Assembly (NCBI RefSeq): GCF_047528295.1
Contig: NZ_CP180001.1
Span: forward strand, 1,302,001 to 1,366,000
Origin: Peptacetobacter sp900550335
GTDB taxonomy: Bacteria; Bacillota; Clostridia; Peptostreptococcales; Peptostreptococcaceae
Direction of reading: 5' to 3'
DNA length: 64,000 bases
Each line of letters starts with the position of its first letter. Within the stretch, counting starts at the first letter, position 1. Below the pieces are notes generated by a model, which was not told the DNA's origin, ran no database searches, and saw nothing but the letters and a program-made list of their open reading frames with translations. The translations under genes were made by a program, and so were the position numbers. Below, one piece after another: positions 1-9,100 of this stretch.

Positions 1-1
1 A

Positions 2-763
2 AACAACGCACAGGATTTAGTTAGAGAAAATATAGTTGGGCTAAAAGAAGTTATATCGACACGAGACGATATAATGAACTACTTGATATTTAAAGGACTT
101 CCACCTAAGATGAGTTTCACAATAATGGAGAGTGTCAGAAAAGGTAGGGGATTAAAGCCTGAACATGAGGCTGCGATGATAGAAAATAATGTTCCGGATT
201 GGTATATAAATTCTTGTAAGAAAATAAAATACATGTTTCCTAAAGCACATGCAGTTGCATATGTTATGACATCTTTCAGACTTGCATATTGTAAAGTACA
301 TTATCCAGAGGCATTCTATGCTACATACTTTACTACTAAGGTTGAGGATTTTGATGCGGATCTTATAATAAAAGGATACGATGCGATAAAGGCAAAGAAA
401 AAAGAAATAGAAGAGCTTGGAAATGATGCAACCCAGAAAGAAAAGGGAATGTATATAATTTTAGAAGTTGCTCAAGAAATGTACGCTAGGGGAATAAAGA
501 TTGCACCTGTTGATATTTATAAATCGTCTGCATCTGAGTTTGAAGTGATTGGGCCTGGACTATTAAGACCACCTATGACAGCACTTCAAGGAGTTGGAGA
601 AAATGCAGCTATACATATTGTCGAGGAAAGGGAGAATGGAGAGTTTATTTCTAAGGAAGATTTTAGAAAGAGAACTAAGATTTCGAGAACTGTTGTAGAA
701 ACACTAGACAAACATGGTGCACTTGGAAGTATGAGCGATAAGAATCAGCTATCTTTATTTTAA
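2..763 (+). CDS. polC: DNA polymerase III PolC, C-terminal part (cut by window start)
   Basis: The reading frame is open from the window edge, so the first ATG at 74 is internal and only about 253 C-terminal residues are seen. PolC is the replicative polymerase of Firmicutes. The segment KAHAVAYVMTSFRLAYCK followed by HYPEAFYATYFT and the GVGENAA helix-hairpin-helix-like segment match the end of PolC. The protein ends in the family-typical NQLSLF. The domains carrying exonuclease and polymerase active sites lie outside the window. The gene sits just upstream of rimP-nusA, its usual place in Firmicutes. Confidence 0.93.
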   Translation, partial: NNAQDLVRENIVGLKEVISTRDDIMNYLIFKGLPPKMSFTIMESVRKGRGLKPEHEAAMIENNVPDWYINSCKKIKYMFPKAHAVAYVMTSFRLAYCKVHYPEAFYATYFTTKVEDFDADLIIKGYDAIKAKKKEIEELGNDATQKEKGMYIILEVAQEMYARGIKIAPVDIYKSSASEFEVIGPGLLRPPMTALQGVGENAAIHIVEERENGEFISKEDFRKRTKISRTVVETLDKHGALGSMSDKNQLSLF

Positions 764-843
764 AAAATTTATTTAAAGTAAATGTTAGATTTATATATCA
801 GATGACATTATCATAATATATTGTAAATTATTGTTGTCAAACC

Positions 844-872
844 TTGCAAACATGGGAAATGTATGCTAATAT
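844..872 (+). promoter_or_regulatory. Predicted sigma-A promoter of the rimP-nusA-infB operon
   Basis: TTGCAA (844-849), a 17-nt spacer and TAATAT (867-872) lie in the gap after polC. Transcription would start near 880, leaving a leader of about 105 nt before rimP that contains the hairpin at 908-938. Prediction by pattern only. Confidence 0.55.
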
Positions 873-907
873 ATAAATTAATACAGTTTATCTTTTACAA
901 GGAAAGG

Positions 908-938
908 AAGAGTGAGGCAGTGGTTCTCACTCTTTTTT
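908..938 (+). terminator. Intrinsic terminator/attenuator ahead of rimP
   Basis: A 7-bp stem GAGTGAG/CTCACTC (910-916 with 926-932), extended by A-T pairs, is followed by six T. It lies downstream of the predicted rimP promoter and upstream of the rimP ribosome site. It can end polC transcription and also act as an attenuator in the rimP-nusA leader. Confidence 0.75.
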
Positions 939-986
939 ATGGAAAAAGAACGAAAAATTACAATTGAATAAGGAGGATAGATAATA

Positions 987-1451
987 ATGAAAAAAAGTGA
1001 AATAGTAGCTAGAGTTGAAGAAATGGTTACTGCTATAACAGACGAAAAAGGTTTTGAAACAGTAGATGTCGAGTATGTTAAAGAAGCAGGACAGTTCTAT
1101 TTAAGAGTATACATAGATAAAGAAGGTGGAATATCTCTAAACGAATGTGAAGAGGTAAGTAGAGAGCTAAGTCCAAAACTTGACGAGAATGATTTTATCG
1201 AAGAAAATTATTATCTTGAAGTATCTTCTCCTGGAATTGACAGAGCACTAAAAAGAGATAAAGAGTTTGTGAAGTACAAAGGAAGAGATGTAGAAATAAA
1301 ACTTTACAAGGCAATAGACGGTGTTAAACAGTTCGAAGGGGAACTAGTAGGTTTAGATGATGAAAATAATATAGTTGTTATAATAAATAATGAAGAAGTA
1401 AAATTCAATAGAAAGGACGTTGCAATAATAAGATTAGCTATAAAATTCTAG
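987..1451 (+). CDS. rimP: Ribosome maturation factor RimP
   Basis: RimP helps assemble the 30S subunit. The 154-residue product has the usual family length. It carries the conserved segment YLEVSSPGIDRALK in the N-terminal domain and an SH3-like C-terminal half with FEGELVGLDDENN. AAGGAGG lies 9 nt before the ATG. It is the first gene of a tight run with nusA, ylxR, ylxQ and infB, as in most Firmicutes, so it is probably co-transcribed from the promoter at 844-872 through the attenuator-like hairpin. Confidence 0.95.
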   Translation: MKKSEIVARVEEMVTAITDEKGFETVDVEYVKEAGQFYLRVYIDKEGGISLNECEEVSRELSPKLDENDFIEENYYLEVSSPGIDRALKRDKEFVKYKGRDVEIKLYKAIDGVKQFEGELVGLDDENNIVVIINNEEVKFNRKDVAIIRLAIKF

Positions 1452-1474
1452 TCTTAAATGCACAAGGAGGAAAA

Positions 1475-2647
1475 ATGAATCAGGAATTTTTAAACGCATT
1501 AAACGAGATAGTAGAAACTAAAGGTATAGACAAAGAAATACTTATAGATACTATCGAACAGGCTCTTTTAACAGCTTATAAGAAAAACTTTGGTCAGGCA
1601 CAGAATGTTGAAGTAGAATTTGACAGAGATAACGGAGATATAAAAGTATATTCTACAAGAGAAGTAGTTGATGAATCTAACTACTACGACAGCTTCCTAG
1701 AAATAGAACTTTCAGAAGCTAGAAAAATAAGCCCAAGCTACGAAATAGGAGATGTTATAAGAAATGAAGTAACTCCAAGTAACTTTGGTAGAATAGCAGC
1801 TCAGACAGCTAAACAGGTAGTTGTTCAGAGATTAAGAGAAGCTGAAAGAGAAATAGTTTACAACGAATTTATGGAAAGAGAAAGTGAAATAGTTGATGGT
1901 GAAATAACTAGAGCTACTCCAAGCGTTGTATACGTAGATCTTGGAAAAATAGAAGGTGTTATGCCTCGGAGCGAAAAAATAGACAGAGAAACATACAAAG
2001 AAGGTCAGAGAATAAAAGTTTACGTAGTAGAAGTTAAAAAAGGAAGTAAAGGACCTCAGATAATAATATCAAGAAGCAATCCAGGTCTTGTTAAGAGATT
2101 ATTTGAACTTGAAGTTCCAGAAATAGAACAGGGAATAGTTCAGATAAAATCAATAGCTAGAGAAGCTGGTTCAAGAACTAAGATGGCTGTTAAATCATTA
2201 GATGAAAAAATAGATCCAATCGGAGCATGTGTAGGACCTAAAGGTTCAAGAGTTAAAAACATAGTTGATGAACTTGGAGATGAAAAAATAGATATAATCA
2301 AATACAGCGACGATTATGCTGAATTTATATCTGCATCATTAAGCCCATCAAAAGTTGTTAAAGTTGAAGTTGATGAAGAAGAAAAATCTGCATTAGTAGT
2401 TGTACCAGATTACCAGCTTTCATTAGCAATAGGTAAAGACGGACAGAATGCTAGATTAGCAGCTAAACTTACAGGATGGAAAATAGATATAAAAAGCGAA
2501 TCTCAGTATGAAGAAGATTTAGCAAATGGTGTATACGATAAAAAAGAAGAAAGCGAATTAGAATTCAATGATGAATTTGCAGATTTCTCAGATGAAGATT
2601 TATTCGCAGATGATATAGAAGAAAAAGAAGAAACTGTAGAAGAATAG
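1475..2647 (+). CDS. nusA: Transcription termination/antitermination protein NusA
   Basis: NusA binds RNA polymerase and nascent RNA and modulates pausing and intrinsic termination. The 390 residues comprise an N-terminal polymerase-binding domain (1-130), an S1 domain (about 135-200, GEITRATPSVVYVDLGKIEG) and two KH domains, the first with IGACVGPKGSRVKNIVDELG and the second with LAIGKDGQNARLAAKLTGWK. An acidic tail follows. AAGGAGG precedes the ATG by a normal distance. All glutamine codons I checked are CAG, as in other highly expressed genes here. Confidence 0.97.
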   Translation: MNQEFLNALNEIVETKGIDKEILIDTIEQALLTAYKKNFGQAQNVEVEFDRDNGDIKVYSTREVVDESNYYDSFLEIELSEARKISPSYEIGDVIRNEVTPSNFGRIAAQTAKQVVVQRLREAEREIVYNEFMERESEIVDGEITRATPSVVYVDLGKIEGVMPRSEKIDRETYKEGQRIKVYVVEVKKGSKGPQIIISRSNPGLVKRLFELEVPEIEQGIVQIKSIAREAGSRTKMAVKSLDEKIDPIGACVGPKGSRVKNIVDELGDEKIDIIKYSDDYAEFISASLSPSKVVKVEVDEEEKSALVVVPDYQLSLAIGKDGQNARLAAKLTGWKIDIKSESQYEEDLANGVYDKKEESELEFNDEFADFSDEDLFADDIEEKEETVEE

Positions 2648-2667
2648 ATGAGTTAGGAGGGATTGTT

Positions 2668-2940
2668 TTGCAGAAAGTGAAAAAAGTACCTCAGAGAAAA
2701 TGTATAGCTTGTCAGGAAAGAGATTCTAAAAAAGGTCTTATAAGAATAGTTAAAAATAAAGAAGGCGAAATATTTTTAGATCCAACAGGTAAGGCAAATG
2801 GTAGAGGTGCATATATTTGCAAAAGTGCCGAATGTCTTAAAAAGGCTATAAAAAGTAAAGCGTTAAATAGAGCTTTTAAAATGGAAGTACCACAAGAAGT
2901 ATATGAAAGATTACTTACGGAGTTAGAAGATTATGAATAA
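2668..2940 (+). CDS. ylxR: YlxR family RNA-binding protein (RNase P modulator family)
   Basis: The 90-residue product has the YlxR hallmarks RKCIACQERDSKKGLIRIV near the N-terminus and GRGAYICKSAECLKKA in the middle. B. subtilis YlxR has been described as RnpM, a regulator of RNase P; that role here is inferred by family. The start is TTG at 2668, fixed by AGGAGG at 2655-2660 with 7-nt spacing. The 3' end overlaps ylxQ by 8 nt, which suggests translational coupling. Confidence 0.92.
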   Translation: MQKVKKVPQRKCIACQERDSKKGLIRIVKNKEGEIFLDPTGKANGRGAYICKSAECLKKAIKSKALNRAFKMEVPQEVYERLLTELEDYE

Positions 2941-3250
2941 TATGTCTAAAAAAAGAGTAATGTCACTATTAGGTCTAGCTACTAGAGCTAGAAAGGTTGT
3001 ATCAGGAGATGATACGACTCTTCAAGACTTAAAAAAGGGAAAAGTAGATTTAGTTATTGTTGCAACAGACGCATCAGATAATACTAAAAAGCTTTTTAGA
3101 GATAAATCATCTTTTAGAAATGTAAAGATGGTTGAATACGGAACAAAGGAAGAAATTGGAAGCGCAATAGGTAAAGATTTTCGTGCTGTTATAGGTATTG
3201 AGGATAAAGGCTTTGCGAAGAAGATAGTAGAATTGATAGAAGAAATTTAA
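2933..3250 (+). CDS. ylxQ: YlxQ, L7Ae-family ribosomal-like protein
   Basis: This 105-residue L7Ae/L30e-fold protein has the typical GLATRARKVVSGDDTTLQDLKKG and VIVATDASDNTKKLF segments. L7Ae relatives bind kink-turn RNA; YlxQ's precise role is not known to me. The start may be ATG 2933 (overlapping ylxR) or ATG 2942. It lies between ylxR and infB as in Bacillus and Clostridia. Confidence 0.9.
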   Translation: MNNMSKKRVMSLLGLATRARKVVSGDDTTLQDLKKGKVDLVIVATDASDNTKKLFRDKSSFRNVKMVEYGTKEEIGSAIGKDFRAVIGIEDKGFAKKIVELIEEI

Positions 3251-3266
3251 TATAGGGGGTGGTCTT

Positions 3267-5198
3267 TTGTCAACAAGAGTAGACCAGTTAGCAAAAGAAT
3301 TAAAAATATCGATTGAGGAGCTTATAAGCAAATTAAAAGCTTTCGATATAGAAGTAGCAAGTGAAGAGGACGTTCTTGAAGGAGAAGAATTCGAACTTGC
3401 TTACGAAATGATAAAAGAAGAAATAATAGCTGAAAGAGGTAATGTTATATCTCTTAGCGGAAAAATAACTGTACAGGATTTAGCTAATGAAATGGGTAAA
3501 ACTGTATCAGAAGTAATAAAAGAGCTTATGATGATGGGTACAATGGCAACAATAAACCAGGAAATAAGCTTTGAAATAGCATCATTAGTTGCTACTAAAT
3601 TCGGATTTGAATTAACTACAGCAGATGATAGTGAAACAGAAGACGAAATAGAAAAATTAATGGAAATAGAAGAAGATAAAGAAGAAGATTTAAAACCTAG
3701 ACCACCAGTTGTAACAGTTATGGGACACGTTGACCACGGTAAAACTTCTTTACTAGATGCAATAAGAAAAACAAACGTAACAAAAGGTGAAGCCGGTGGT
3801 ATAACTCAGCACATAGGGGCTTCAGAAGTTAAAATAAACGGACAGAAAATAGTATTCCTAGATACACCAGGACACGAAGCTTTCACATCAATGAGAGCAA
3901 GAGGTGCTCAGGTTACAGATATAGCTATACTAGTTGTTGCAGCAGACGACGGTATAATGCCTCAGACAGTAGAAGCAATAAACCACGCCAAAGCAGCAGA
4001 AGTTCCACTAATAGTTGCTATAAACAAAATAGATAAAGATGGAGCAAACCCAGACAGAGTTAAACAGGAATTATCTGAACACGGACTTCTTGTTGAAGAC
4101 TGGGGTGGAGATGTTATAGCAGTTCCAGTTTCAGCTAAGAAAAATATAGGAATAGACCACTTACTAGAAATGGTTCTATTAGTTGCTGAAATGGAAGAAT
4201 TAAAAGCAAATCCAGATAAGAGAGCTGTTGGTACAGTAATAGAAGCACAGCTTGATAAAGGTAGAGGACCAGTTGCTACAGTGCTTGTTCAGGGTGGTAC
4301 TCTAAGAGTTGGAGATCCAATAGTAGCAGGTGTTGCAAGTGGTAAAGTTAGAGCAATGATAAACTCAAAAGGTAAGAGAGTTAAAGTTGCTGGACCATCT
4401 ACTGCAGTTGAAATACTTGGACTTTCTGATGTTCCACAGGGTGGAGACCAGTTCGTTGAAGTTCCAAGTGATAAAGTTGCTAGAAGTATAGCAGAAAAAA
4501 GACAGCAGCAGCAGAGAGAAGAAATGTTAAAATCAAGCCAGAGATTATCTCTTGATGATTTATTCAACCAGATGAATGATGGATTAAAAGAATTAAATAT
4601 AGTTATAAAAGCAGACGTTCAGGGTTCTGTTCAGGCAGTTAAACAGTCATTAGAAAGATTATCTAATGATGAAGTTCAGGTTAAAGCTATACACGGTGGT
4701 GTTGGTGCGATAACTGAAACAGACGTACTTCTTGCAGCTGCATCTAATGCTATAATAATAGGATTCAACGTTAGACCAGTATCAGGAGCTGAATCACTAG
4801 CTGAAAAAGAAAATGTGGATATGAGAACATACACAATAATATACAAAGCTATAGAAGATATACAGGCAGCTATGTGCGGTATGCTTGATCCAGATATAGT
4901 TGATGAAGACACAGGTAAAGCAGAAATAAGAGAAACTTATAGAATATCTGGTGTTGGTACAGTTGCTGGATGCTACGTAACAAATGGTAAAATATACAGA
5001 AACTGTAAAGCTAGAATAGTAAGAGACGGTATAATAGTTCATGAATGTGAATTAGCTGCTCTTAGAAGATTCAAAGACGATGTTAAAGAAGTTGCAGAAG
5101 GATACGAATGTGGTATGAGCTTCGTAAATTATAACGATATAAAAGAAGGCGATATAGTAGAAGCATACATAACTAAAGAGGTTGAAAGAACATTATAA
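3267..5198 (+). CDS. infB: Translation initiation factor IF-2
   Basis: IF-2 is the GTPase that brings initiator tRNA to the 30S subunit. The 643-residue protein has a short N-terminal region (about 1-140, two IF2_N modules) rather than the long linker of enteric bacteria. The G-domain motifs are GHVDHGKTSLLDAIR, DTPGHEAF and NKIDKDGANPDR, followed by domains II, III and the C-terminal fMet-tRNA-binding domain (GVGTVAGCYVTNGKI). The start is TTG at 3267 behind AGGGGGT at about 3254. Gln codons are almost all CAG. Confidence 0.97.
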   Translation: MSTRVDQLAKELKISIEELISKLKAFDIEVASEEDVLEGEEFELAYEMIKEEIIAERGNVISLSGKITVQDLANEMGKTVSEVIKELMMMGTMATINQEISFEIASLVATKFGFELTTADDSETEDEIEKLMEIEEDKEEDLKPRPPVVTVMGHVDHGKTSLLDAIRKTNVTKGEAGGITQHIGASEVKINGQKIVFLDTPGHEAFTSMRARGAQVTDIAILVVAADDGIMPQTVEAINHAKAAEVPLIVAINKIDKDGANPDRVKQELSEHGLLVEDWGGDVIAVPVSAKKNIGIDHLLEMVLLVAEMEELKANPDKRAVGTVIEAQLDKGRGPVATVLVQGGTLRVGDPIVAGVASGKVRAMINSKGKRVKVAGPSTAVEILGLSDVPQGGDQFVEVPSDKVARSIAEKRQQQQREEMLKSSQRLSLDDLFNQMNDGLKELNIVIKADVQGSVQAVKQSLERLSNDEVQVKAIHGGVGAITETDVLLAAASNAIIIGFNVRPVSGAESLAEKENVDMRTYTIIYKAIEDIQAAMCGMLDPDIVDEDTGKAEIRETYRISGVGTVAGCYVTNGKIYRNCKARIVRDGIIVHECELAALRRFKDDVKEVAEGYECGMSFVNYNDIKEGDIVEAYITKEVERTL

Positions 5199-5291
5199 TA
5201 GATAATAAGATGTTTCTCTTAATTTTAGGAGATTAAACATATTTAAGTCGGCTGCTAATTTAAAAATTATAAAAGGAAAGAGGTCGAAGAT

Positions 5292-5675
5292 ATGACATCA
5301 TATAATAGAACAAGAAGAATATCAGAAGAAATAAAAAAAATAATAGGGCAGATGTTAATAAACGGAATCAAAGACCCTAGAATAACATCTATGATAAGTG
5401 TTACAGATGTAGATGTTACTAATGATTTAAGATATGCATTTGTATATGTTAGTTTATTAGGTGGAAATGAAGAAGAATCTCTTGCTGGATTAAAAAGTGC
5501 AGCAGGCTATATAAGAAGAGAAGTTGGAAGAAAAGTAAAACTTAGATATATACCTGAAATAGTATTCAAAGTAGATGACTCTATAGAAAGAGGTATGTAC
5601 ATGGATAGCCTGATCAAAAAGGTTCAGGAGCACGATATGGAAAATAGCAAAGAGGTAGAGGAAGATGAAGAGTAA
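5292..5675 (+). CDS. rbfA: Ribosome-binding factor A
   Basis: RbfA is a KH-like 16S rRNA maturation factor. The 127-residue product shows the family pattern: RISEEIKKIIGQML near the N-terminus, DPRITSMISVTDVDVTNDL in the centre, and a C-terminal LRYIPEIVFKVDDSIERGMY. It overlaps the following nrnA by 11 nt. The 93-nt gap after infB contains a weak hairpin (ATGTTT.../...AAACAT near 5210-5240) without a T-run. Confidence 0.95.
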   Translation: MTSYNRTRRISEEIKKIIGQMLINGIKDPRITSMISVTDVDVTNDLRYAFVYVSLLGGNEEESLAGLKSAAGYIRREVGRKVKLRYIPEIVFKVDDSIERGMYMDSLIKKVQEHDMENSKEVEEDEE

Positions 5676-6666
5676 ATTTATCCCACAGGTAGACAGTGTA
5701 ATAAAATACATCGATAATAACGATACTTTCGTAGTTACTTCACATGTCAGTCCAGATGGAGATAATATAGGTTCTACTCTTGGAATGTATAGATTTTTAG
5801 AAAAATTAGGTAAGAAGGTTTATCATGTGCTAGACGATGATATTCCTTCTAATCTAGCTTTTATTTCAAAGGATGTAGAAAAATTAACTTCTACAGAATT
5901 TAATGAAGAAAATTATGTAATGTTGGCTCTTGACTGTGGAGATGAAAAGAGAATTTGTGTAAGTGATGATATAAAGAAAAATGCCAGTACTAGAGTTTGT
6001 ATAGACCACCATGCTAGTAATGATGCAAGTTTCTGTGAGGTAAACTACATAGACAGTGAGGCATCATCTACATGTGAGCTTGTATACAACATAATAAGAA
6101 GATATGGTGATTTAAAAGATAAAGATTATATAGATGAGGTAATAGCATCTAGATTATATACTGGATTATCAACAGATACAGGAAACTTCCAGTATTCGTC
6201 TACTGCACCATCATCTTTTGAAATGGCTAAAGTTTTATTAGAACATGGCGCAAAAAGAGATATGATTATACAGAAGTTATATCAGAGTAATTCTCCAAAC
6301 TACTATAGATTATTAGGGGATGCACTTAATACCTTAAGTATAGCTGAGGCTTCTAATGGACAGCTTGTAGCTTCTATATGTGTTTCTATAGATATGATGA
6401 AAAAACATTCTATAGGATACAACGATATAGATGGTGTTACAACATATACTAGAGATATAGAAAATGTTGAAGTAGGAATATTTCTAAAAGAAAAAAGAAA
6501 GGGCGAAATAAAAATAAGCCTACGCTCAAAAAATGATATAGATGTGAGTAAAATTGCTATGCAATTTAACGGTGGTGGACATGTAAGAGCTGCCGGATGC
6601 ACAATAAATGATACTATTGAAAATGCAGAAAAAATTATAAAAGAGCGGGTTTTAAGGGCTTTTTAG
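5665..6666 (+). CDS. nrnA: Bifunctional oligoribonuclease / pAp phosphatase NrnA (DHH family)
   Basis: NrnA degrades short oligoribonucleotides (nanoRNA) and dephosphorylates pAp. The 333 residues show the DHH metal motifs SHVSPDGDNIGS (about 26-37), ALDCGD, CIDHHASND and TDTGNFQY, then the DHHA1 substrate motif GGGHVRAAGCTI near the C-terminus. It overlaps rbfA and is followed 10 nt later by truB, the common Firmicute order. Confidence 0.93.
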   Translation: MKSKFIPQVDSVIKYIDNNDTFVVTSHVSPDGDNIGSTLGMYRFLEKLGKKVYHVLDDDIPSNLAFISKDVEKLTSTEFNEENYVMLALDCGDEKRICVSDDIKKNASTRVCIDHHASNDASFCEVNYIDSEASSTCELVYNIIRRYGDLKDKDYIDEVIASRLYTGLSTDTGNFQYSSTAPSSFEMAKVLLEHGAKRDMIIQKLYQSNSPNYYRLLGDALNTLSIAEASNGQLVASICVSIDMMKKHSIGYNDIDGVTTYTRDIENVEVGIFLKEKRKGEIKISLRSKNDIDVSKIAMQFNGGGHVRAAGCTINDTIENAEKIIKERVLRAF

Positions 6667-6676
6667 GATTAACTAT

Positions 6677-7585
6677 ATGGATAAGATAATAAGTATTTTA
6701 AAACCTACTGGGATGACATCAAATGATGTTGTTGGAAAAGCTAGAAAAATTTTAAAAATAAAGAAAATTGGACACACTGGGACATTAGATCCTGACGCTG
6801 CTGGAGTACTTCCTATTTGTATAGGTAGGGCAACAAAGGTAAGTGAGCTTATTTTAAATAAAGAAAAATCATATTTATGTGAATTGACTCTTGGGGCAGC
6901 TACAGATACTTATGATTCATCTGGAGAAATATTGTTTAAAGCACCAGAGGATTTTGAATACACAGAAGAAGCTATAAAAAAAGCATTTGAATCTCAGATG
7001 GGGGACATAGAACAGTATCCTCCAAAATATTCTGCTCTAAAAGTAAATGGCAAGAGAATGTGTGATTTAGTTAGAAGCGGAAGAGAAGATGAGATAGTTC
7101 TTAAACCTAGAAAAGTTACTATAAAAAAACTAGAAATATTGAGTATAGATAATAATAAAGTAAGATTTTATGTTGAGTGCTCAAAAGGGACATATATAAG
7201 AAGTATATGCTATGATATAGGCGAAATTTTAGGATGTGGAGGACATATGTCATTCCTTCTTAGAACATCTTCAGGAAAGTTCAATCTTGAAAATTCTATA
7301 ACTTTAGATGAGTTAGAAAAATTTGTTGAAGAGGGAACAGTTGAAGAGCATGCATTTGATATAGACTATACTTTAGATTCATATCCTAGGATAGTACTTA
7401 GAGACAATGCTGTTAAATACTATTCTAATGGTGGAATCATAGAATCTTATAGATTTGATGAAAAAAATTATACAGATAAAGATGAGTATGTAAGAGTTTA
7501 CAGTCACGAAAGATTTATCGGAGTTGGAAGATTGATAAGAGAAAACGGAAAAACCAGTGTGAAAAGCGATAAAATCTTTGTATAA
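6677..7585 (+). CDS. truB: tRNA pseudouridine(55) synthase
   Basis: TruB makes pseudouridine 55 in the T-arm of tRNAs. The 302-residue protein contains GHTGTLDPDAAGVLP with the catalytic Asp38, KPTGMTSNDVV at the N-terminus, YPPKYSALKVNGKR, and KGTYIRSICYDIG. The region after about residue 230 would be the C-terminal PUA-like domain. It lies in the same run as rbfA and nrnA and leads into ribF. Confidence 0.95.
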   Translation: MDKIISILKPTGMTSNDVVGKARKILKIKKIGHTGTLDPDAAGVLPICIGRATKVSELILNKEKSYLCELTLGAATDTYDSSGEILFKAPEDFEYTEEAIKKAFESQMGDIEQYPPKYSALKVNGKRMCDLVRSGREDEIVLKPRKVTIKKLEILSIDNNKVRFYVECSKGTYIRSICYDIGEILGCGGHMSFLLRTSSGKFNLENSITLDELEKFVEEGTVEEHAFDIDYTLDSYPRIVLRDNAVKYYSNGGIIESYRFDEKNYTDKDEYVRVYSHERFIGVGRLIRENGKTSVKSDKIFV

Positions 7586-7648
7586 GCTACAAAAATTTAG
7601 GTTTATGCAGGATAAAATAAATTCTATTAAAACTACCGGAGTATTAAT

Positions 7649-8584
7649 ATGAAAATTATTAAAGCCATAAAAGATATAGATATTGAATTTGATACAGTTG
7701 TTACGATTGGTAACTTTGATGGAGTTCACAAGGGACATCAAGTGCTTATCGAAAAAACAGCTACATACGCAAAAGCGAGGGGCATTAAAAGTGCTGTTTT
7801 TACATTCTTAAATCATCCAATAAACTATTTTGTACCTGAAAAAGTAAAGAATATATTCGATGAAAAGGAAAAACAGAGACTGATAGAGGGCTTTGGAATA
7901 GATTATCTAATAGATATACCTTTTGACAAGGCGATGACTCAAATATCAGCAGAACAATTTGTAGTTAAAATATTGAAGGACAAAGTACATGCAAAAAAAA
8001 TAGTTGTAGGACATGATTTTACATTTGCTAGAAATAAAGAGGGAAATGTAAATGTACTTAAAGAAATGGGGCATGAATATGGGATTGAAGTAGAAGTAGT
8101 TCAACCCATAAAAATAAATGATATAAGAGTAAGCAGTACGTTTATAAGAGAGTTAATATCTGAAGGGCGTGTTGATGAAATTCCTCAGTATTTGGGTACT
8201 CCTTATGTAATAGAAGGAGAGATAATACATGGAAAGGCTAATGGAAGAAAGATGGGATATCCAACTGCAAACATAAGCCTAAAAGATCAGATTATCAATC
8301 CTAAAAATGGAATCTATGCAACTAGAGTAATTATAGATGGCAAAAAATATTTTGGAGCCACTAATGTAGGAATGAATCCGACTGTAAATGGAAAAGATCT
8401 TTCAATAGAAACAAATATTCTTGATTTTGATGAGGATATATACGGTAAAATAGTTAGAATCGAGTTTTTGGAAAAAATAAGAGATGAAAAGAAATTTGAA
8501 TCGCTTGATGAGTTAAGAAAACAGTTGGATATAGACACTGGATTTGTTAGAGAAAAATATATATCAAATGAAAATAACAAGTAA
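7649..8584 (+). CDS. ribF: Bifunctional riboflavin kinase / FAD synthetase
   Basis: RibF phosphorylates riboflavin to FMN and adenylates FMN to FAD. The N-terminal adenylyltransferase half has VTIGNFDGVHKGHQ, FTFARNKEGN and VSSTFIREL. The C-terminal kinase half has GKANGRKMGYPTANI and GATNVGMNPT. Its length of 311 residues is standard. Both CAA and CAG are used for Gln, unlike the strongly biased ribosomal genes around it. Confidence 0.95.
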   Translation: MKIIKAIKDIDIEFDTVVTIGNFDGVHKGHQVLIEKTATYAKARGIKSAVFTFLNHPINYFVPEKVKNIFDEKEKQRLIEGFGIDYLIDIPFDKAMTQISAEQFVVKILKDKVHAKKIVVGHDFTFARNKEGNVNVLKEMGHEYGIEVEVVQPIKINDIRVSSTFIRELISEGRVDEIPQYLGTPYVIEGEIIHGKANGRKMGYPTANISLKDQIINPKNGIYATRVIIDGKKYFGATNVGMNPTVNGKDLSIETNILDFDEDIYGKIVRIEFLEKIRDEKKFESLDELRKQLDIDTGFVREKYISNENNK

Positions 8585-8592
8585 AAAAATAT

Positions 8593-8621
8593 TTGCAAAT
8601 ATTTTTAAGATATGTTACTAT
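8593..8621 (+). promoter_or_regulatory. Predicted promoter of rpsO
   Basis: TTGCAA (8593-8598), 17 nt and TACTAT (8616-8621) lie directly after the ribF stop. Transcription would start near 8628, giving a leader of about 85 nt before the S15 ATG. Confidence 0.6.
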
Positions 8622-8627
8622 AAGTAA

Positions 8628-8700
8628 GGTGATTAACCCACACTCAGCAGTTGAACACTCCGATCACTGCCTAGTGAAGGGCGATTATAATAAATTTATG
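8628..8700 (+). promoter_or_regulatory. Candidate S15 autoregulatory leader
   Basis: The untranslated leader between the predicted promoter and the rpsO ribosome site can fold. A TCACT/AGTGA hairpin with a GCCT loop lies near 8663-8676, inside a longer stretch rich in CACTC/GTT segments. S15 often represses its own mRNA through such leaders. The fold is inferred by eye and the class not determined. Confidence 0.4.
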
Positions 8701-8712
8701 GAGGAAACAGAA

Positions 8713-8973
8713 ATGATAGCAAACAAATCAGAAATAATCAAAGAATTCGGAAGAAAAGAAGGAGATACAGGTTCTCCAGAAGTACAGATAGCTATATTAA
8801 CAGCTAGAATAAACGAATTAAACGAACACTTAAAAGTTCACAAAAAAGACCATCACTCAAGAAGAGGTCTATTAAAAATGGTTGGTAAAAGAAGAAACTT
8901 ACTTTCTTACTTAAAAGAAAACGACCTAGAAGGATACAGAGCTTTAATAGCAAAATTAGGTTTAAGAAAATAA
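8713..8973 (+). CDS. rpsO: 30S ribosomal protein S15
   Basis: The 86-residue product contains the S15 core EFGRKEGDTGSPEVQIA and HKKDHHSRRGLLKMVGKRR. ATG 8713 is chosen because GGAGG lies about 8 nt upstream and the length then matches the family. The open frame extends further upstream to 8593, but that part overlaps the predicted promoter and leader. It binds 16S rRNA early in 30S assembly. Confidence 0.96.
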   Translation: MIANKSEIIKEFGRKEGDTGSPEVQIAILTARINELNEHLKVHKKDHHSRRGLLKMVGKRRNLLSYLKENDLEGYRALIAKLGLRK

Positions 8974-8987
8974 TTTTATTTATCAGT

Positions 8988-9019
8988 AAAAAGCAGGTAT
9001 ATAATTACCTGCTTTTTTC
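8988..9019 (+). terminator. Terminator after rpsO
   Basis: Stem AAGCAGGTA/TACCTGCTT with a short A/T loop, followed by a T-run. Confidence 0.85.
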
Positions 9020-9100
9020 AAATAGAAATATAATAACAGGGTAAAATATAGGGGATTTTACGCTGATAAAAATTCAATAACAGACACAAGGAGGTATAAT

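Noticed and set aside
8593..8712. N-terminal extension of the rpsO frame starting at 8593
   Set aside because: It begins on the predicted -35, has no ribosome site, and S15 has its normal length from ATG 8713.
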